Of a stretch of 64,000 nt of DNA, positions 13,244 through 24,510 are shown piece after piece. Position 1 is the stretch's first letter; each line of letters starts with the position of its first letter. Origin of the DNA: Gorsachius magnificus (taxonomy: Eukaryota; Chordata; Aves; Pelecaniformes; Ardeidae); contig CM067109.1 in assembly GCA_034008185.1 (NCBI GenBank), positions 32,024,885-32,088,884 of the forward strand. The letters run 5' to 3'. The position numbers were made by a program, and so were the translations under genes. The notes beneath the pieces are model-generated. The model had not been told where the DNA came from. It worked only from the letters and a program-made list of their open reading frames with translations, and searched no databases.

Positions 13244-15365
13244 GTTAATTTTGAAATCTATGGGGACTGATACAACCCATCACACAAGAACCCAGTTCCT
13301 CAGTTCATGGAGTTTTAATTAATTATATGGGTCATGTGGAAATATTCATTGTTTCAGATAACATACAGAAACCCTGTAATAATTTTTTAGTGTAAGTATG
13401 CATAGCTCTCTTTAGATGGGTGAAATTACCTATCCACATATCTATGTTCTCATCCTTATGTGCAGGATGCTCATGATTCTCTAATCATCATAGTTGCAAC
13501 TTTGTATATTGTCACTCATCTGATTATGAAAGATTCCAGTACTAGAGATTTTGAAGCACCTCGCAGTTTGCAGATAAAAAGTCCATAATCTTGAATCAAG
13601 ATTTAACAAAGAAGCATTTGTGTAGTTCCTATGGGAAGTGGCTTAGAACTGCACACAGAAAGTTAAGCTTATTACTGTACTTGATAATGGAGCTACTGAC
13701 AGGTCTTTTGTTGAATGAGGGTTGGTGCACATCAGATTGTGAAAGATGGAAAACCTTGTTGGTTTTTTTGCTGACATAGACTTTAAATCTTGAACATCTG
13801 ATGATATCACATAGGGAATAAAAGCAGCTTTAGACGTATGGGAATCAAAGCAAAAGAATTCAAAATAAAACCAATCAGTCACAGCAATAACATGTGCAGC
13901 CACGGTTTAGGGAAAAAATCCTTGGATTTTTTTGCTGTCAGCTGGAACCTTGATCTGTTCTGGAACTCAGAAAAGATTCTCTCTGCTTTTCAAAGTTTTA
14001 ATTGATTATGTAAAATACTTTCAAATTCTGCTACACTGAATACAGAGTTTATGGTAACTTTCACCTCTCTTGATGGTCTCGAGGCAACATTGATCTGTTT
14101 TGGAGACATCGGCCTTCACTCTTATGTTCCAGAATGCTTGGGGGGGAAAAAAAGAAAAAAAATCAAGTGTTAACTTTGGCCATTGCAAATTTTGGATATA
14201 TATTGCTAAATTTCAGTCACTTTGTGTGAGGAATGCTACTGCAGGTGCCCTCTTACCCAGACCTGGCCTCTTTTCACTTTCCTAATGTTTTCCTAAGTGC
14301 AGCATAGGTATTTCCAACCTCTTCCAAAGTTAAGAGCCAGACCAACTTTTCTCTGAAGGGCCAAGCAAGGTAGCAGGATCACCTAGAAACCACTACTAGG
14401 TGCTGGTCGCCCTTGGGAATAACAGAGAACAGGGGTCCAGGGATTTGATCGCCTCAGCAGTCTGACTGGCCCACATAGAGTTAAGATGCAGTTTCAGCCA
14501 GGGGAATGTGGGCTGTGACAATGGGAGCTCTAAGGTGAGACCCTTAAAAAAATTGGGGAATAGGGGATTCCTGGGCTGGAAAGTACTCATGTATTAAAGC
14601 ATAGATAATTTTATCTCAGGAATAGGAAGAAGAGCAGGCCACGGCTGTTAGAGTGGAAGGGGTAGGGAGAGGGTCTTCAGTGAGGGTTACAGGATGCCCA
14701 GGCCACCCCTTTGCTTGGGGAAGAGAGTACACACAGAGGCATGTGTCCTTATCCTTCTTGTTCCCTGTACAGGAATATTAATTCCCAACCCATTCAGCTT
14801 CATTGTTGCTACCTGAAAAGTAGTATGTAATAGTGCTTTTAATAGGCACGCCCTCTTGCCCCCCAAATTTAAACATTTAAATTAGCCTCATCTCTACTGT
14901 GTTTAAATTCTTTCTTTTCCAGGTAAAGACTGAGAACTAGAAAATTGTATCAATTTGCATCAATGACACATATGAATCATACATTCAAAAGCTTTTCTTA
15001 GAATCATATGCTTTGTATGATAGGTGTTTCTAGAGGTTTAGAAGTTGCAGAGTCAGATCTGTGATCTGAAGCCATGCTGTCTGATGCATTGCAAGGCCAG
15101 TATCCATTTGGTTTTGAAGCTCTATGTAATACCAAAGTATTTTTTTCATAAGAAAAAAAAACCATTTTGGTATTTTGAGAAAACAGAATATTCTGGACCA
15201 TCTGGTACAGATACTGACAAAGAAAATTGCCATGCAGTGGTAGGGTACTGGAATCAGAAATTTACAGAAAGACACTTTTCTCAGGTTTTTTTTCATTCTT
15301 CATGACTATTGTCAATTCAATCATTTACATTCATTAACTCTTTAGCTACTCTTCCACTTTAGGCC

Positions 15366-15742
15366 TGCTCAGTATTGGGGCCTGTTCTCTTTAATACCAC
15401 TGGATGAGGGGATCGAGGCACCCTCAGCATGTTTGCAGATGACACTAGGCTGGGTAGAAGTGTTGATCTGCTCAGGGGTAGGGAGGCTCTACAGAAGGAC
15501 CTGGATAGGCTGGATTGATGGGCCAAGGCCAATTGTATGAGATGCAACAAGGCCAAGTGCTGGGTCCTGCACTTGGGTCACAACAACCCCATGCAATGCT
15601 CCAGGCTTGGGTATGAGTGGCTGGAAAGCTGCCTGGCGGAAAAAGACCTGGGGGTGCTGGTTGACAGGTGGCCAAGAAGGTCAACAGCATCCTGGCTTGT
15701 ATCAGGAATAGTGTGGCCAGCAGGAGTAGGGATGTGACTGTG
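15366..15742 (+). mobile_element. CR1 LINE fragment covering part of the reverse transcriptase
   Basis: This is an internal piece of CR1 ORF2 in plus orientation. Translation shows FADDT at about 15432-15446, the catalytic motif C of the CR1 reverse transcriptase. Downstream come blocks typical of the CR1 consensus: CTGGATAGGCTGGAT, AACAAGGCCAAGTGC, GTCCTGCACTTGGGTCACAA and GACCTGGGGGTGCTGGTTGA. The frame is dead. A TGA at 15516-15518 replaces what is normally CGA, consistent with CpG decay. About 30 bases usually found between GTTGACAG and GTGGCCAAGAAGG are missing near 15668. Both the 5' part and the 3' UTR with its octamer tail are absent, so this is an old, doubly truncated copy. Confidence 0.88.
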
Positions 15743-17650
15743 AAGTTATTCTTTCCAGCTCCATGCTCATGTCTAATTTCAGCTTTCAATCTTTGGTACT
15801 TAAATTTACCTTTTCCGAGTACCTGTTTTCCATCTTACCTCTTAGTGTAGGAGCAAGCAAAACAAATACTTTCACATTTTAGCTGTGATAGTGAGAACAG
15901 AATGCATCCGAAGTTGGGTTTTGTTTGTTTGCAAACAGCAATAGAATAAAAAGTACCTAGTTCTGTCTTAAATATTTACATGTGGATTTTGTGACTGGAA
16001 AATCAGTAATCTGATTAAAACTAGGTACAGTATTTATGGGTTCTGTAGAAACTCTTGGTCATACAACCTTTAAGGACATTTCAGAAATACTGTTTGTGTC
16101 ATCCAGCATTTGAAAACTGTTTTGTGATCTTCTTGTGAGTATCAGGGTTGTCAGTTTAAAAGTGGAATTAGCTAACAAGCATTTTAAAACACTTCTGTCT
16201 ATCCAAATAGCATCCAAGCACCAAGAGAGCAATATTGATTGATAAAATATTTGTTGCTCTGTCTAGAATCTTTGGCACCAATTCATTGTTCTTACTGAAG
16301 AAAGGATAGGCTAAAATTACATAAAACTAAGTTAGGTGGGAAAAATAACTGCATTTGTGGTAGGGATACATAATATACTTGGAGCTGGTTTATGTAATTA
16401 TAAAAGTATGGATTGCTCTTATAAAGTATAAGTAGTCAGAGTGACATTTTAAAGGGAAAATGAAGGTTGAAAATAAAAAATGGATATAAAAGTGATGTGA
16501 TCCAGAAAGCTCACGAATTGATCTGTTACTCTAATAGTTTAAATAGATAACTAAAGCTCTTTTCTAGTTTGATTCATGAGCAAAGGAAAACTTAGTACAG
16601 GAAGATGTCAAATATTAGGAAAAACTCTCTCCACTGAAAGGAACCTGGGAAATAAATCTCTGACTATCAAGGTCCAGGAGACATGTTTTCTGTGTTATAG
16701 GCACAGGTAAGCCTCAAACTGTCTGGCAGCAAATAAATAGGGAAAATTATGCACAAAATACATGTCTGCTTTAGACTCCAAATTGGGCAAGTGGACCTGC
16801 AGAGTCACCACTTCAGAAAGAAAAATGGACACAGCCTAATGTAAGAAGCTTTGCAAATGCATTAGTCAGAGAGAAGTCACCAGGCAGGACTGAAAAATAC
16901 GAGGAGCAGAGAGAGGGATTTATTTTGTCTGCTTCGTAGAAGTTGGCTTCCTGAAGTTTTGCTTTTGGATATCATAGATGACTAGAATTATTTGGAGCTT
17001 ATCAAATCCTTCTCAGCCAGCAAAATAAATAAGCATTAGAACATATGATATAAAGAAGCAGATAGTTTTCATGATAAAGACCATTATATTTTGTACCTGG
17101 AAAATACTATTTTCATAGTCCCAGATGTCAAATACACTATAAGGGCAAAAAACCATCCAGTCATCCTGCCTAAGTGTTTCTCTGTTGTCTTGAAAACTGA
17201 CATCTGTTATTTCCTGCAAAGATCTGCATTCATTACCAGGCCAAGAGTCCTCCTTTTTGTAACTCCTTGGCTTCTGCAGAACTGTAACAAAATTAATGAT
17301 GAAGTAAGTTCTTGCAGGTTTTACACTTGAAAGATAAGGTTGCTTTAAGTGGTGAGATTGGAAGAACCCTGAAAATTTTTCTTCTTCAGGTCTTTACATC
17401 TTCTTGTCTACTGCAGTGGTAGCACAGTTCCAAAGTCCCGATGCCTTGACATAAAAATCCAAGCCTGCCTGCCCTGATTTCATGGTTTTCTGTGCAAAGT
17501 AGAACATTTTTCTGAGTTCCTAGTCTTCATGTGGTGAGTATTTTTTAGTCAGGTTGTTCATTCCTGCCCACTTACTGTATGTTTGACTTCTGCTCAGCAT
17601 CTATTCATACGGGTGATGCCATTTTCTGGATTTCTCTTTTACTGGTAGGA

Positions 17651-17709
17651 AGGACAAATTATGCATGTTTTGAGATGCAGAATAGCTGTCTACTCAAGGA
17701 GTTAGTGAA
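17651..17709 (+). repeat. Copy A of a 59-base direct repeat (partner 18199-18257)
   Basis: The segment aligns without gaps to 18199-18257 at 51 of 59 positions. Most differences are transitions. Shared blocks include ATTATGCAT, TTTGAGATGCAG and TGTCTACTCAAGGAGTTA. The flanks do not align. It is either a local duplication or two copies of an unrecognised dispersed repeat. Confidence 0.85.
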
Positions 17710-17853
17710 AAAAAGATTCAGTTTGCTCTCTCTGTTGAGAGTATTTTTTGGCTTTATATACCAGAGTAGGTCAAAAGAAGGGCAGAATCAAGCCTTAAGG
17801 AGAAATAAAAGCAGAGACTGAGAGAAAAATTTTGAAGAAGCAAGAGGTATTTA

Positions 17854-17886
17854 AAGGAAGGTGGAGGAGGGGAGGGAAGAGGAGGT
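17854..17886 (+). repeat. Purine-rich G/A tract
   Basis: About 33 bases contain a single pyrimidine and many GG and GGG groups. It is low-complexity sequence that could form a weak two-layer quadruplex or triplex DNA. Confidence 0.6.
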
Positions 17887-18198
17887 ATAGAATATATGAC
17901 ATGATTGAAAAAAATTAAATTGTTCTTTAACATGTAGTCTACCCTACTTCTCTGCTTTTGAACTGTCTTCCCAGTCTTGTTATCTACTGCAAAAGACAGA
18001 TTCCAAAATTGACTGCTGTCACTTTTCCCTTTATTCTACATCTTCCTAGGAGAAAAAAGGAATAAAAGTTTGATGTTTGGGGTTATTTATATCTCTTGTA
18101 ACTTACATAATAGAAAGTATATGTCCTCTATTGTTACTAGTACTTTCCATGCACTGTTCAAGGAGCTTTAAATGCTTTATGTTCTCTATGTGTGGGAC

Positions 18199-18257
18199 AG
18201 GACTGATTATGCATACTTTGAGATGCAGGATAATTGTCTACTCAAGGAGTTAATGAA
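18199..18257 (+). repeat. Copy B of the 59-base direct repeat
   Basis: This is the partner of 17651-17709, in the same orientation and about 548 bases downstream, with 8 mismatches and no gaps. Confidence 0.85.
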
Positions 18258-21200
18258 GCATAAAGTACAATTCATACCCTGAATCATTTTGCTATAGCTT
18301 TCCTAGGTAGGCAAACCAGAAGAATTGTAGAGCTATCCTGCACCTTCTGGATCAATACTATATCATGGACCATCTGCAAGGCAACAGTCTGACCTACTTC
18401 ATATGTAATGAAATGGTTTAATATGATCTCTTAGTCTTAGCACATAATGAGCAAAGTCTTCTAAAGGCTGGAATCATAACACTTTTTGAAGGAATGTTTT
18501 TGTATTATATTCACAAACAAAAAAACCTTTCTAACTTTCATTAGGAAATCTTATGCAGCTACATGAAAACTGGAAGAGCAGACACAAAAGGAAACAGTTA
18601 ATCGAGTATGAAACCCTTTTGTAACATTTTTCATTTCAAGTGCCTACAAGACTTTGTTAAAGAATTTTTATTTTGTTGTCGATGGTCTTTTTTTACAAAC
18701 AGCTGTCACAGTGCACGCTAGGGTAAAGCCTAAACCCCTTAAAGCTTTAAAATGGAATTGTAACTTCACTGGTCAGGAGTGTTTTGATTTCATCACTTTA
18801 ATATCTCATAGTCTCTAGGGAATACAGATGTATTAAATTGAAAAATAGAATGATGATTTTATCAAATAAGCAGTCTGGTAATTGTGATGAGATATTTTCC
18901 CATGAATGGAACAGTTTTCCAGACATGCAGTGATTCTTCAGCAGATTTCTGCCTTATGATTTAGACAAGTAGAAAAGTGTTTGTTGAACTAGCAAGGAAA
19001 AAGACCAATTTCTAGTATCATAGGAAACATTTTTCATACAAATAAATCATCTGTACTGAGGTAGCAATTTATCTGCCATTGAGGAAAACAAGCTGTTTTC
19101 AGGATTTTTTAGGAGTTGAAAAAAATGATTAAAGCTAAACATCTTCATGCACTGTGTTCACAAACCAACATCAACAGTCCTACCTCTGTTTACTGCAAAC
19201 ACAGTTCAGAAGAGCATCCCTTTTCAAGAAAATACTGAAGTACCAGCTGCTATGAACAGAGATGATTTTAAATGCAAGTGTAACTAATAACTAGAAATAA
19301 TATTTGTATTTGCTACATATAAGAATATTACTTGTGTGGGGTGCTTCCTTACTTATTTTTAATAAGTGTTTGTTAATAGCAAGTCTATCTGAACAAGTTA
19401 CGTACACAGCTCCAGATGATTTGTCTACTCGAGACTTTTTTTATTTTATAAATGTTGTTATAAAATACGATCCCAGCACTGGGCGGAGAAACATGGGGTG
19501 TGTACTATAGCAATTATCAACTTGCGTTTCTTCAAATTATATAATCTGAGCTGCAAGGAAACTGAAAGCATTAATAAGCAAAGGTAAAAACTTAAATGCC
19601 TGTGCTTAGCTGTCTCGAACTCAGTAGCTGGCATATTAATTTGGTATCTTGATTTTTGTTTCAGTGAATATTGTTTTCGATGTATGACAGGTTGGGGTTT
19701 TTTTAAGTGGAGGATAGTTATTTTCAACAAGTGATACGGTTTTCAATGCAGGTATATACTCTGTTTATAATTTACATATAAATATTTTATTGTGGGAATC
19801 ATAACTGGAATACAGCTTTGCAAAATTATCAGGATAGCATCATCCTTTACAAAAAATGTCTAACAGCATTTTTAGAATAAAAATATGTATGAACTAGTTC
19901 CATATGCACATGATCTCAAATACATGCATGCCTCTACCCACACTTTCTTATGCAAGTTAAAATTCTCCTTTTTTTTTGTATGTATGATGCTTAACCAAGA
20001 CAACCAACTCATCCCACTGATTGTTTATCCCTTATTCTGTTTGTGTCACATGCAGACCGTCTATTTAAGTTGCTACTTGTATTCTTCCACATAAGAAATA
20101 TTTTCTATTTTCTCTTGTAGGGTATACTGGGAAATATCTAAATTATTATTCTGAATATTGCTCATCTTTTCATTTCTTGCTGTGGGGAAAGATTAAGAGA
20201 ATCTGCTAGAAGAACTAGGAAGCAAGACAAAGACTTAAATAAGCAGCATATTGGCAAACAAGTACAATACAAAAGTCAGCTGTACTGAAGTTGGCTGCTT
20301 GGCATCAGCAGTTATTTTGAAAACATATGTAGAGGTTCTGTAGGGAGCATTCTGTCTACTCCTCATATGTGGGAAACTTTGCTTCCAGTAGTTTTGCATT
20401 TTGATGTATATATTTGACCAGCTTCTACAATTAACTTTGTGTGTGCCACTAATACTAATTGCTGTCAGTGGTACAGTCTGTAATGATAAAATCTGCCCAC
20501 ACTTAACCTTAGTGCGGTAGCAGTTAATTTTGTTCAGGTGGTCCTTTATGAAAATACGAGTGATATGCACATGCAATAGTAGGTTTTTCAATAATCCCTT
20601 AACTGCTGCAGAAATAACTTTTCACTTTAACCTTGCTGCCAGTGTACTTTTTGGAAGCCAAGAAAAATGTATAATACTAATGGATTGTCTACAAACCTGG
20701 AAAAGTTGATGTTATGTTGATAAAAAATAACTTGTTAAGTAGTGCTCTTTGCCACATTACTATGTAGTCTGTAATATAAAAGGGGAAGAAGCTCAAGAGG
20801 AACAGAGATGCTTCCGAGGACAGTCTCTAACATATCAAGGAATGACATGACTTCAGAGGAGTCAGACTGTTCTCCAAGGTAACCCAAGAATAGCTACATC
20901 GTCTGTACCTCATGTACTGGGTTTTTAGTTTTCTCTTGAGGCAGTTGGCAATGTGCCATGACAGCCTGATGCCAAAAGTAAATGGCTCATCATCCCTAAA
21001 CACCCTTACATATCAGCTACAGAGGTGTGTAGAAATCTTTCAAAAACAGAAATCTGATCACAAGACTGAGACGTCTTTTTTCAATTAGTTTGGTCATTGA
21101 AGTTTATCAGTCATCTTTATCCTGTCACAAGAATTTGTGATAAACCTGTTCCACACGGATAGACCTAGTTTCATGTGAAACTGGGGTGCAATGTTTTATT

Positions 21201-21341
21201 TTTTAGTCATTTCCTTTTTGACACTTTCGATTTAAAATTGTCCATGTGGTTAAAAAGAAACCTGACATTTGCAAAACTGCTTGAGAAGGAATTGATTTGT
21301 ACCTCTGGCGTAATGACATAGTGGGTTATAGTATTCTTCAT

Positions 21342-21389
21342 GTTAATTTGTTCTGGTTCCATAATAAAGTTAATTTGTTCTAGTTCCAT
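21342..21389 (+). repeat. Tandem duplication of a 21-base unit
   Basis: GTTAATTTGTTCTGGTTCCA at 21342 recurs at 21369 with one G-to-A change; the 21-base units are 6 bases apart. It is a small local duplication. Confidence 0.85.
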
Positions 21390-22489
21390 GGTTGATTATG
21401 TTTCTAGGATGAAGGAGGAAGGGCAACGTGGGGAGAGAGAAGTTAGAACTCTTCATGTCCTGGTTAAACTCTATATATGTTAAGCACTGTCATTTATTGT
21501 CTCACAAAAAACTAACATTAGTTGCATGATCTTTAATATGTCACACTTAATATTTTAAATTAACCAATGCTTACCACATACCTGTTTTGACTGGGACTAT
21601 TTCTGTAACAGAACAGTCTGGAATGGATATGGACCAAAACTGATTTTTTTTTATATGTTAGCGTCCTAGTACTTTTTTCCAGCATCTTGTTCTGTAAGAA
21701 TTAACTCTGCTTTTAATGAAGATGCAGCATGTTCATATGATTGTAACCGCTGCATATATAACCTATTTTGCAAGAGATGTGTGCTAACTGGGCCAACTGA
21801 GCCACAAATGTTACCATGACCTTTTTATTGTGTATTAATTAACCAAGATTTGAGTTTCAAATACAGAAACCTCAGTCGACTTAATCCCATGATCATAAAC
21901 TGCAGAATTCGAGACAAATTCTTAAGTGTCCTAAGGCTACATCTATGATAGTAAGCTATAGCAGCAGGCCTTTTGTTTAGATTATTTCAGTTTGTCTCCC
22001 TTTTGAATCTTCCTCACTAAAATTTAATGTTATTGGAATGTTTTGTAAACTTTAATTTTCTTTCCCATGAGTATGCTTACACCTGAGGTACATATGTATG
22101 GCCCCATCAAGAGATGTCTATATCCCAAAATGTTATAAATGGCAGATGCTTTAACAATAATGGAACTTCTGTCTGATGATGCTACTTAGGTATTACTCGA
22201 TTCTGCAGATTACCCTTTTCTGTGTGAAGCCTCAGTACAGATTAGCTTCAATCCTGTATTGGTATGCATTAATGTCCTTATGTCAAAAACGGGGAAAATT
22301 GTTATGCAAGGAAGGTGGAAAGTTGTTTGTTGAATTTGAAGAATTTTAGCATCATAGGTGGAGGTAGTTCTTGAAAAATACATGCTCCTATGAGGAACTG
22401 TGCCTGACAGCTTAGGTCAGGAGCTAGTAGGTTGTTTGAGGGGGGTTAAAATTCATCCTTCTCATGTTGAAACTGCATGTTACTAAATC

Positions 22490-22520
22490 TTACAATGCGC
22501 TAGGTGCTGTGTAAGTGCAT
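22490..22520 (+). repeat. Possible L2/MIR-type 3'-tail relic
   Basis: ATGCGCTAGGTGCTGTGTAA resembles the GTGCTAGGCGCTGTACAA block that ends several ancient amniote L2 and SINE families. Only about 30 bases are recognisable, so the assignment is weak. Confidence 0.35.
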
Positions 22521-23432
22521 TGTTATTATTTAAAAGCTAACATTCACAAATTGCACGTCTAATATTTGATGCCTGGTGTAGGTAGAAGGTGCAGGTATTT
22601 TATAATGGAAATATGACAGAACTGTAACTGGAAAGGCTGTGCGGGGCATTGGTGTAATTCATCACCTGTTCTGTACATTTACGCTGTTTTCTAGAAATCC
22701 ATTAAATATGATGGGAAGATGGATTGTGGTCTATTTCTGAATGACATTATAATCAGTACATATGGTAATTAAGAAATGTTGTCTGCAGGGTCCATCAGTT
22801 TGCTAGGAATTTGGAATAAACTGAAGTGGAAGTGGGTGGAACCTAGTAATTTCAGAACAACTTCTCATAGAAATTAGTTCAGTATACAACAAATATTTTT
22901 CTGAACTTCTGATATGTGTAATTTCTTTGGGACATGTTAAAGTTCATAGCAATGCTTCTGATGCTTAAATTTGAACCAAGGTCTTTAGAGATATAAACTC
23001 AAACATGCATTTACAACAACATAAAGGACACGATTGCTGTTTAACTAATGATACCTCCTCTGTGAGATCTTTGTATTACTGTCTCTCAAGCAGATACCAA
23101 ATTGCACAAAATTTATTGTTGTCATCATATTCTGCTTGCTTGAAGGGGACTGTAAACCAAACAAAACAGAGAAATACCTATGTGCTGGTTTGGGCTGGGA
23201 TCGAGTTAATTTTCTTCATAGTAGCTCATATGGTGATAGGTTTTGGATTTGTTACCAAAACAGTATTGATAACTGAGCAGGGCTTACACAGAGTCAAGGC
23301 CTTTGCTGCTCCTCACCCCACCCCACCAGCGAGTGCTCTGGGGGTGCACAAGAAGCTGGGAGGGGCCACAGCTGGGACAGCTGACCCCCACTGACCAAAA
23401 GGGTACTGCAGACCATATTACTCCACGCTCAG

Positions 23433-23440
23433 TATATAAG
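23433..23440 (+). promoter_or_regulatory. TATA box of the solo LTR
   Basis: TATATAAG lies about 250 bases into the LTR and about 185 bases before the ATTAAA signal, the expected spacing for a U3 promoter. Activity is inferred only from position. Confidence 0.6.
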
Positions 23441-23620
23441 ATGGGGGAAGAATAAGGAAGGTGGTGACATTCAGAGGGATGGCGTTTGTCTTCCCCAGTA
23501 ACTGTTACGCGTGATGGAGCCCTGCTTTCCTGGGGATGGCTGAGCACCTGCCTGCCCATGGGAACAAGCGAATTAATTCCTTGCTTTGCTTTGCTTGTGT
23601 GCGTAGCTTTTGCTTTCCCT

Positions 23621-23626
23621 ATTAAA
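23621..23626 (+). promoter_or_regulatory. Polyadenylation signal ATTAAA of the solo LTR
   Basis: ATTAAA occurs in CCTATTAAACTGTC, in the part of the LTR where the R region should end. In the intact provirus it would have set the 3' end of the viral transcript. Confidence 0.6.
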
Positions 23627-24467
23627 CTGTCTTCATCTCAGCCCACCAGTTTTCTCACTTCTCCAGTTCTCAGCCCCATCCTACCATGGGGGAGTGAGCA
23701 AGCAGCTGTTGTGGTGCTTAGTGGCCAGCTGGGGTTAAACCACGACAATGTAATATTTAAGAGGAGATATGACTGTATGACTTATGACTTTTTATGTCAT
23801 AAAAACAACTTAAAACTGAAAGTGCAGATACCTGAAAAATGTATCCCTCTTGCTTGCAGGTGTGGCTTGACAAATAGGCAGTAGAGCATGTGTCAGACTA
23901 AAGCACGGCTGAGCAATGACTCTGCAGCTGTTATGCATTAAAGGAAATCCACACAAGTTTGTGCACTAACCATGTCATTTCTTCCATGTTTCTGTAAATG
24001 TTAGTGTCTTACATAAGATTGAGTCTCAAAGAAGTTGAGAATTATTTACAAAATGGACACTACTGAGTGTGAATGTAAATTTATGTGTATTCTGTATGTG
24101 GTCTGTAGCCAGCCATCAAAACATGCAAGAGTGCTGCTTTGTATTACATTTTATTTACATTCTTCAGAAATTTTTAAGGGACTACTCAGTTGAGCTTCTT
24201 TTGTTTGAAAAGGAAAACCCAGCAGCTGAAAAGATACCCAAGATCTGAAATGTGTAGTCTCCTGTAATATTCTTTCTGGCACATGTCACAGGAAAATAAA
24301 TGAACCTGGTATCAGGCTCTGAAGTTTTATTAACACTGAGTATTTTGAACCTGAAAGAGAAGCTTCAAATAATACATTCCTTTGTAATCCATACCCAAAG
24401 AGAAGTTTGAATACAGCAGGCATTTGTCACTACTTTGGTTCAATTTTTCTTACTTCCAGCAAGTGCC

Positions 24468-24510
24468 TATCATGAACTAGGACCCTGTTGTGAGGTACTG
24501 CAAGGCCAAT
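24468..24510 (+). repeat. Ancient L2/MIR-like relic
   Basis: ATCATGAACTAGGACCCTGT followed by TGTGAGGTACTGCAAG resembles a widespread amniote repeat block (remembered as ATCATGG-CTAGGACCC-TTGTGCTAGGCACTG). Only the core is visible and the boundaries are vague. Confidence 0.45.

Larger units (their letters stand above)
10527..15365. other. Noncoding stretch, no gene seen
   Basis: The longest frame is about 105 codons (plus strand, 12.1-12.4 kb), with no recognisable domain. The part from 14.3 to 14.8 kb is more GC-rich than its surroundings but matched no element I know. It holds an A22 run and an imperfect hairpin, listed separately. Confidence 0.65.
15743..23180. other. Noncoding stretch, no gene seen
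   Basis: The longest frame is about 118 codons on the minus strand (20.2-20.6 kb), with no known motif. Apart from the 59-base direct repeats, a purine-rich patch, a short tandem duplication and an old SINE-like relic listed separately, I recognise nothing. Confidence 0.65.
23181..23747 (+). mobile_element. Solo LTR of an avian ERVL-like endogenous retrovirus
   Basis: The element begins TGTGCTGGTTTGGGCTGGGA and ends GGTTAAACCACGACA, with the TG...CA termini expected of an LTR. Inside, in order, are a TATA box near 23433, the CGTTTGTCTTCCCCAGTAAC block, a pyrimidine-rich GCTTTGCTTTGCTTGTG segment, an ATTAAA signal at 23621, and the 3' block GGGGGAGTGAGCAAGC. This arrangement fits U3-R-U5 and matches an LTR family common in bird genomes. 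No gag, pol or env lies on either side, so it is a solo LTR left by recombination between two LTRs. With the start at 23181, the five flanking bases (ACCTA, ATGTA) agree at three positions, a decayed or absent target duplication. Frames of 129-132 codons overlapping it are incidental. Confidence 0.88.

Noticed and set aside
23005..23884. Plus-strand frames of 129 and 132 codons
   Set aside because: Both lie largely within the solo LTR, which carries no gene in this family; the translations reflect LTR sequence.
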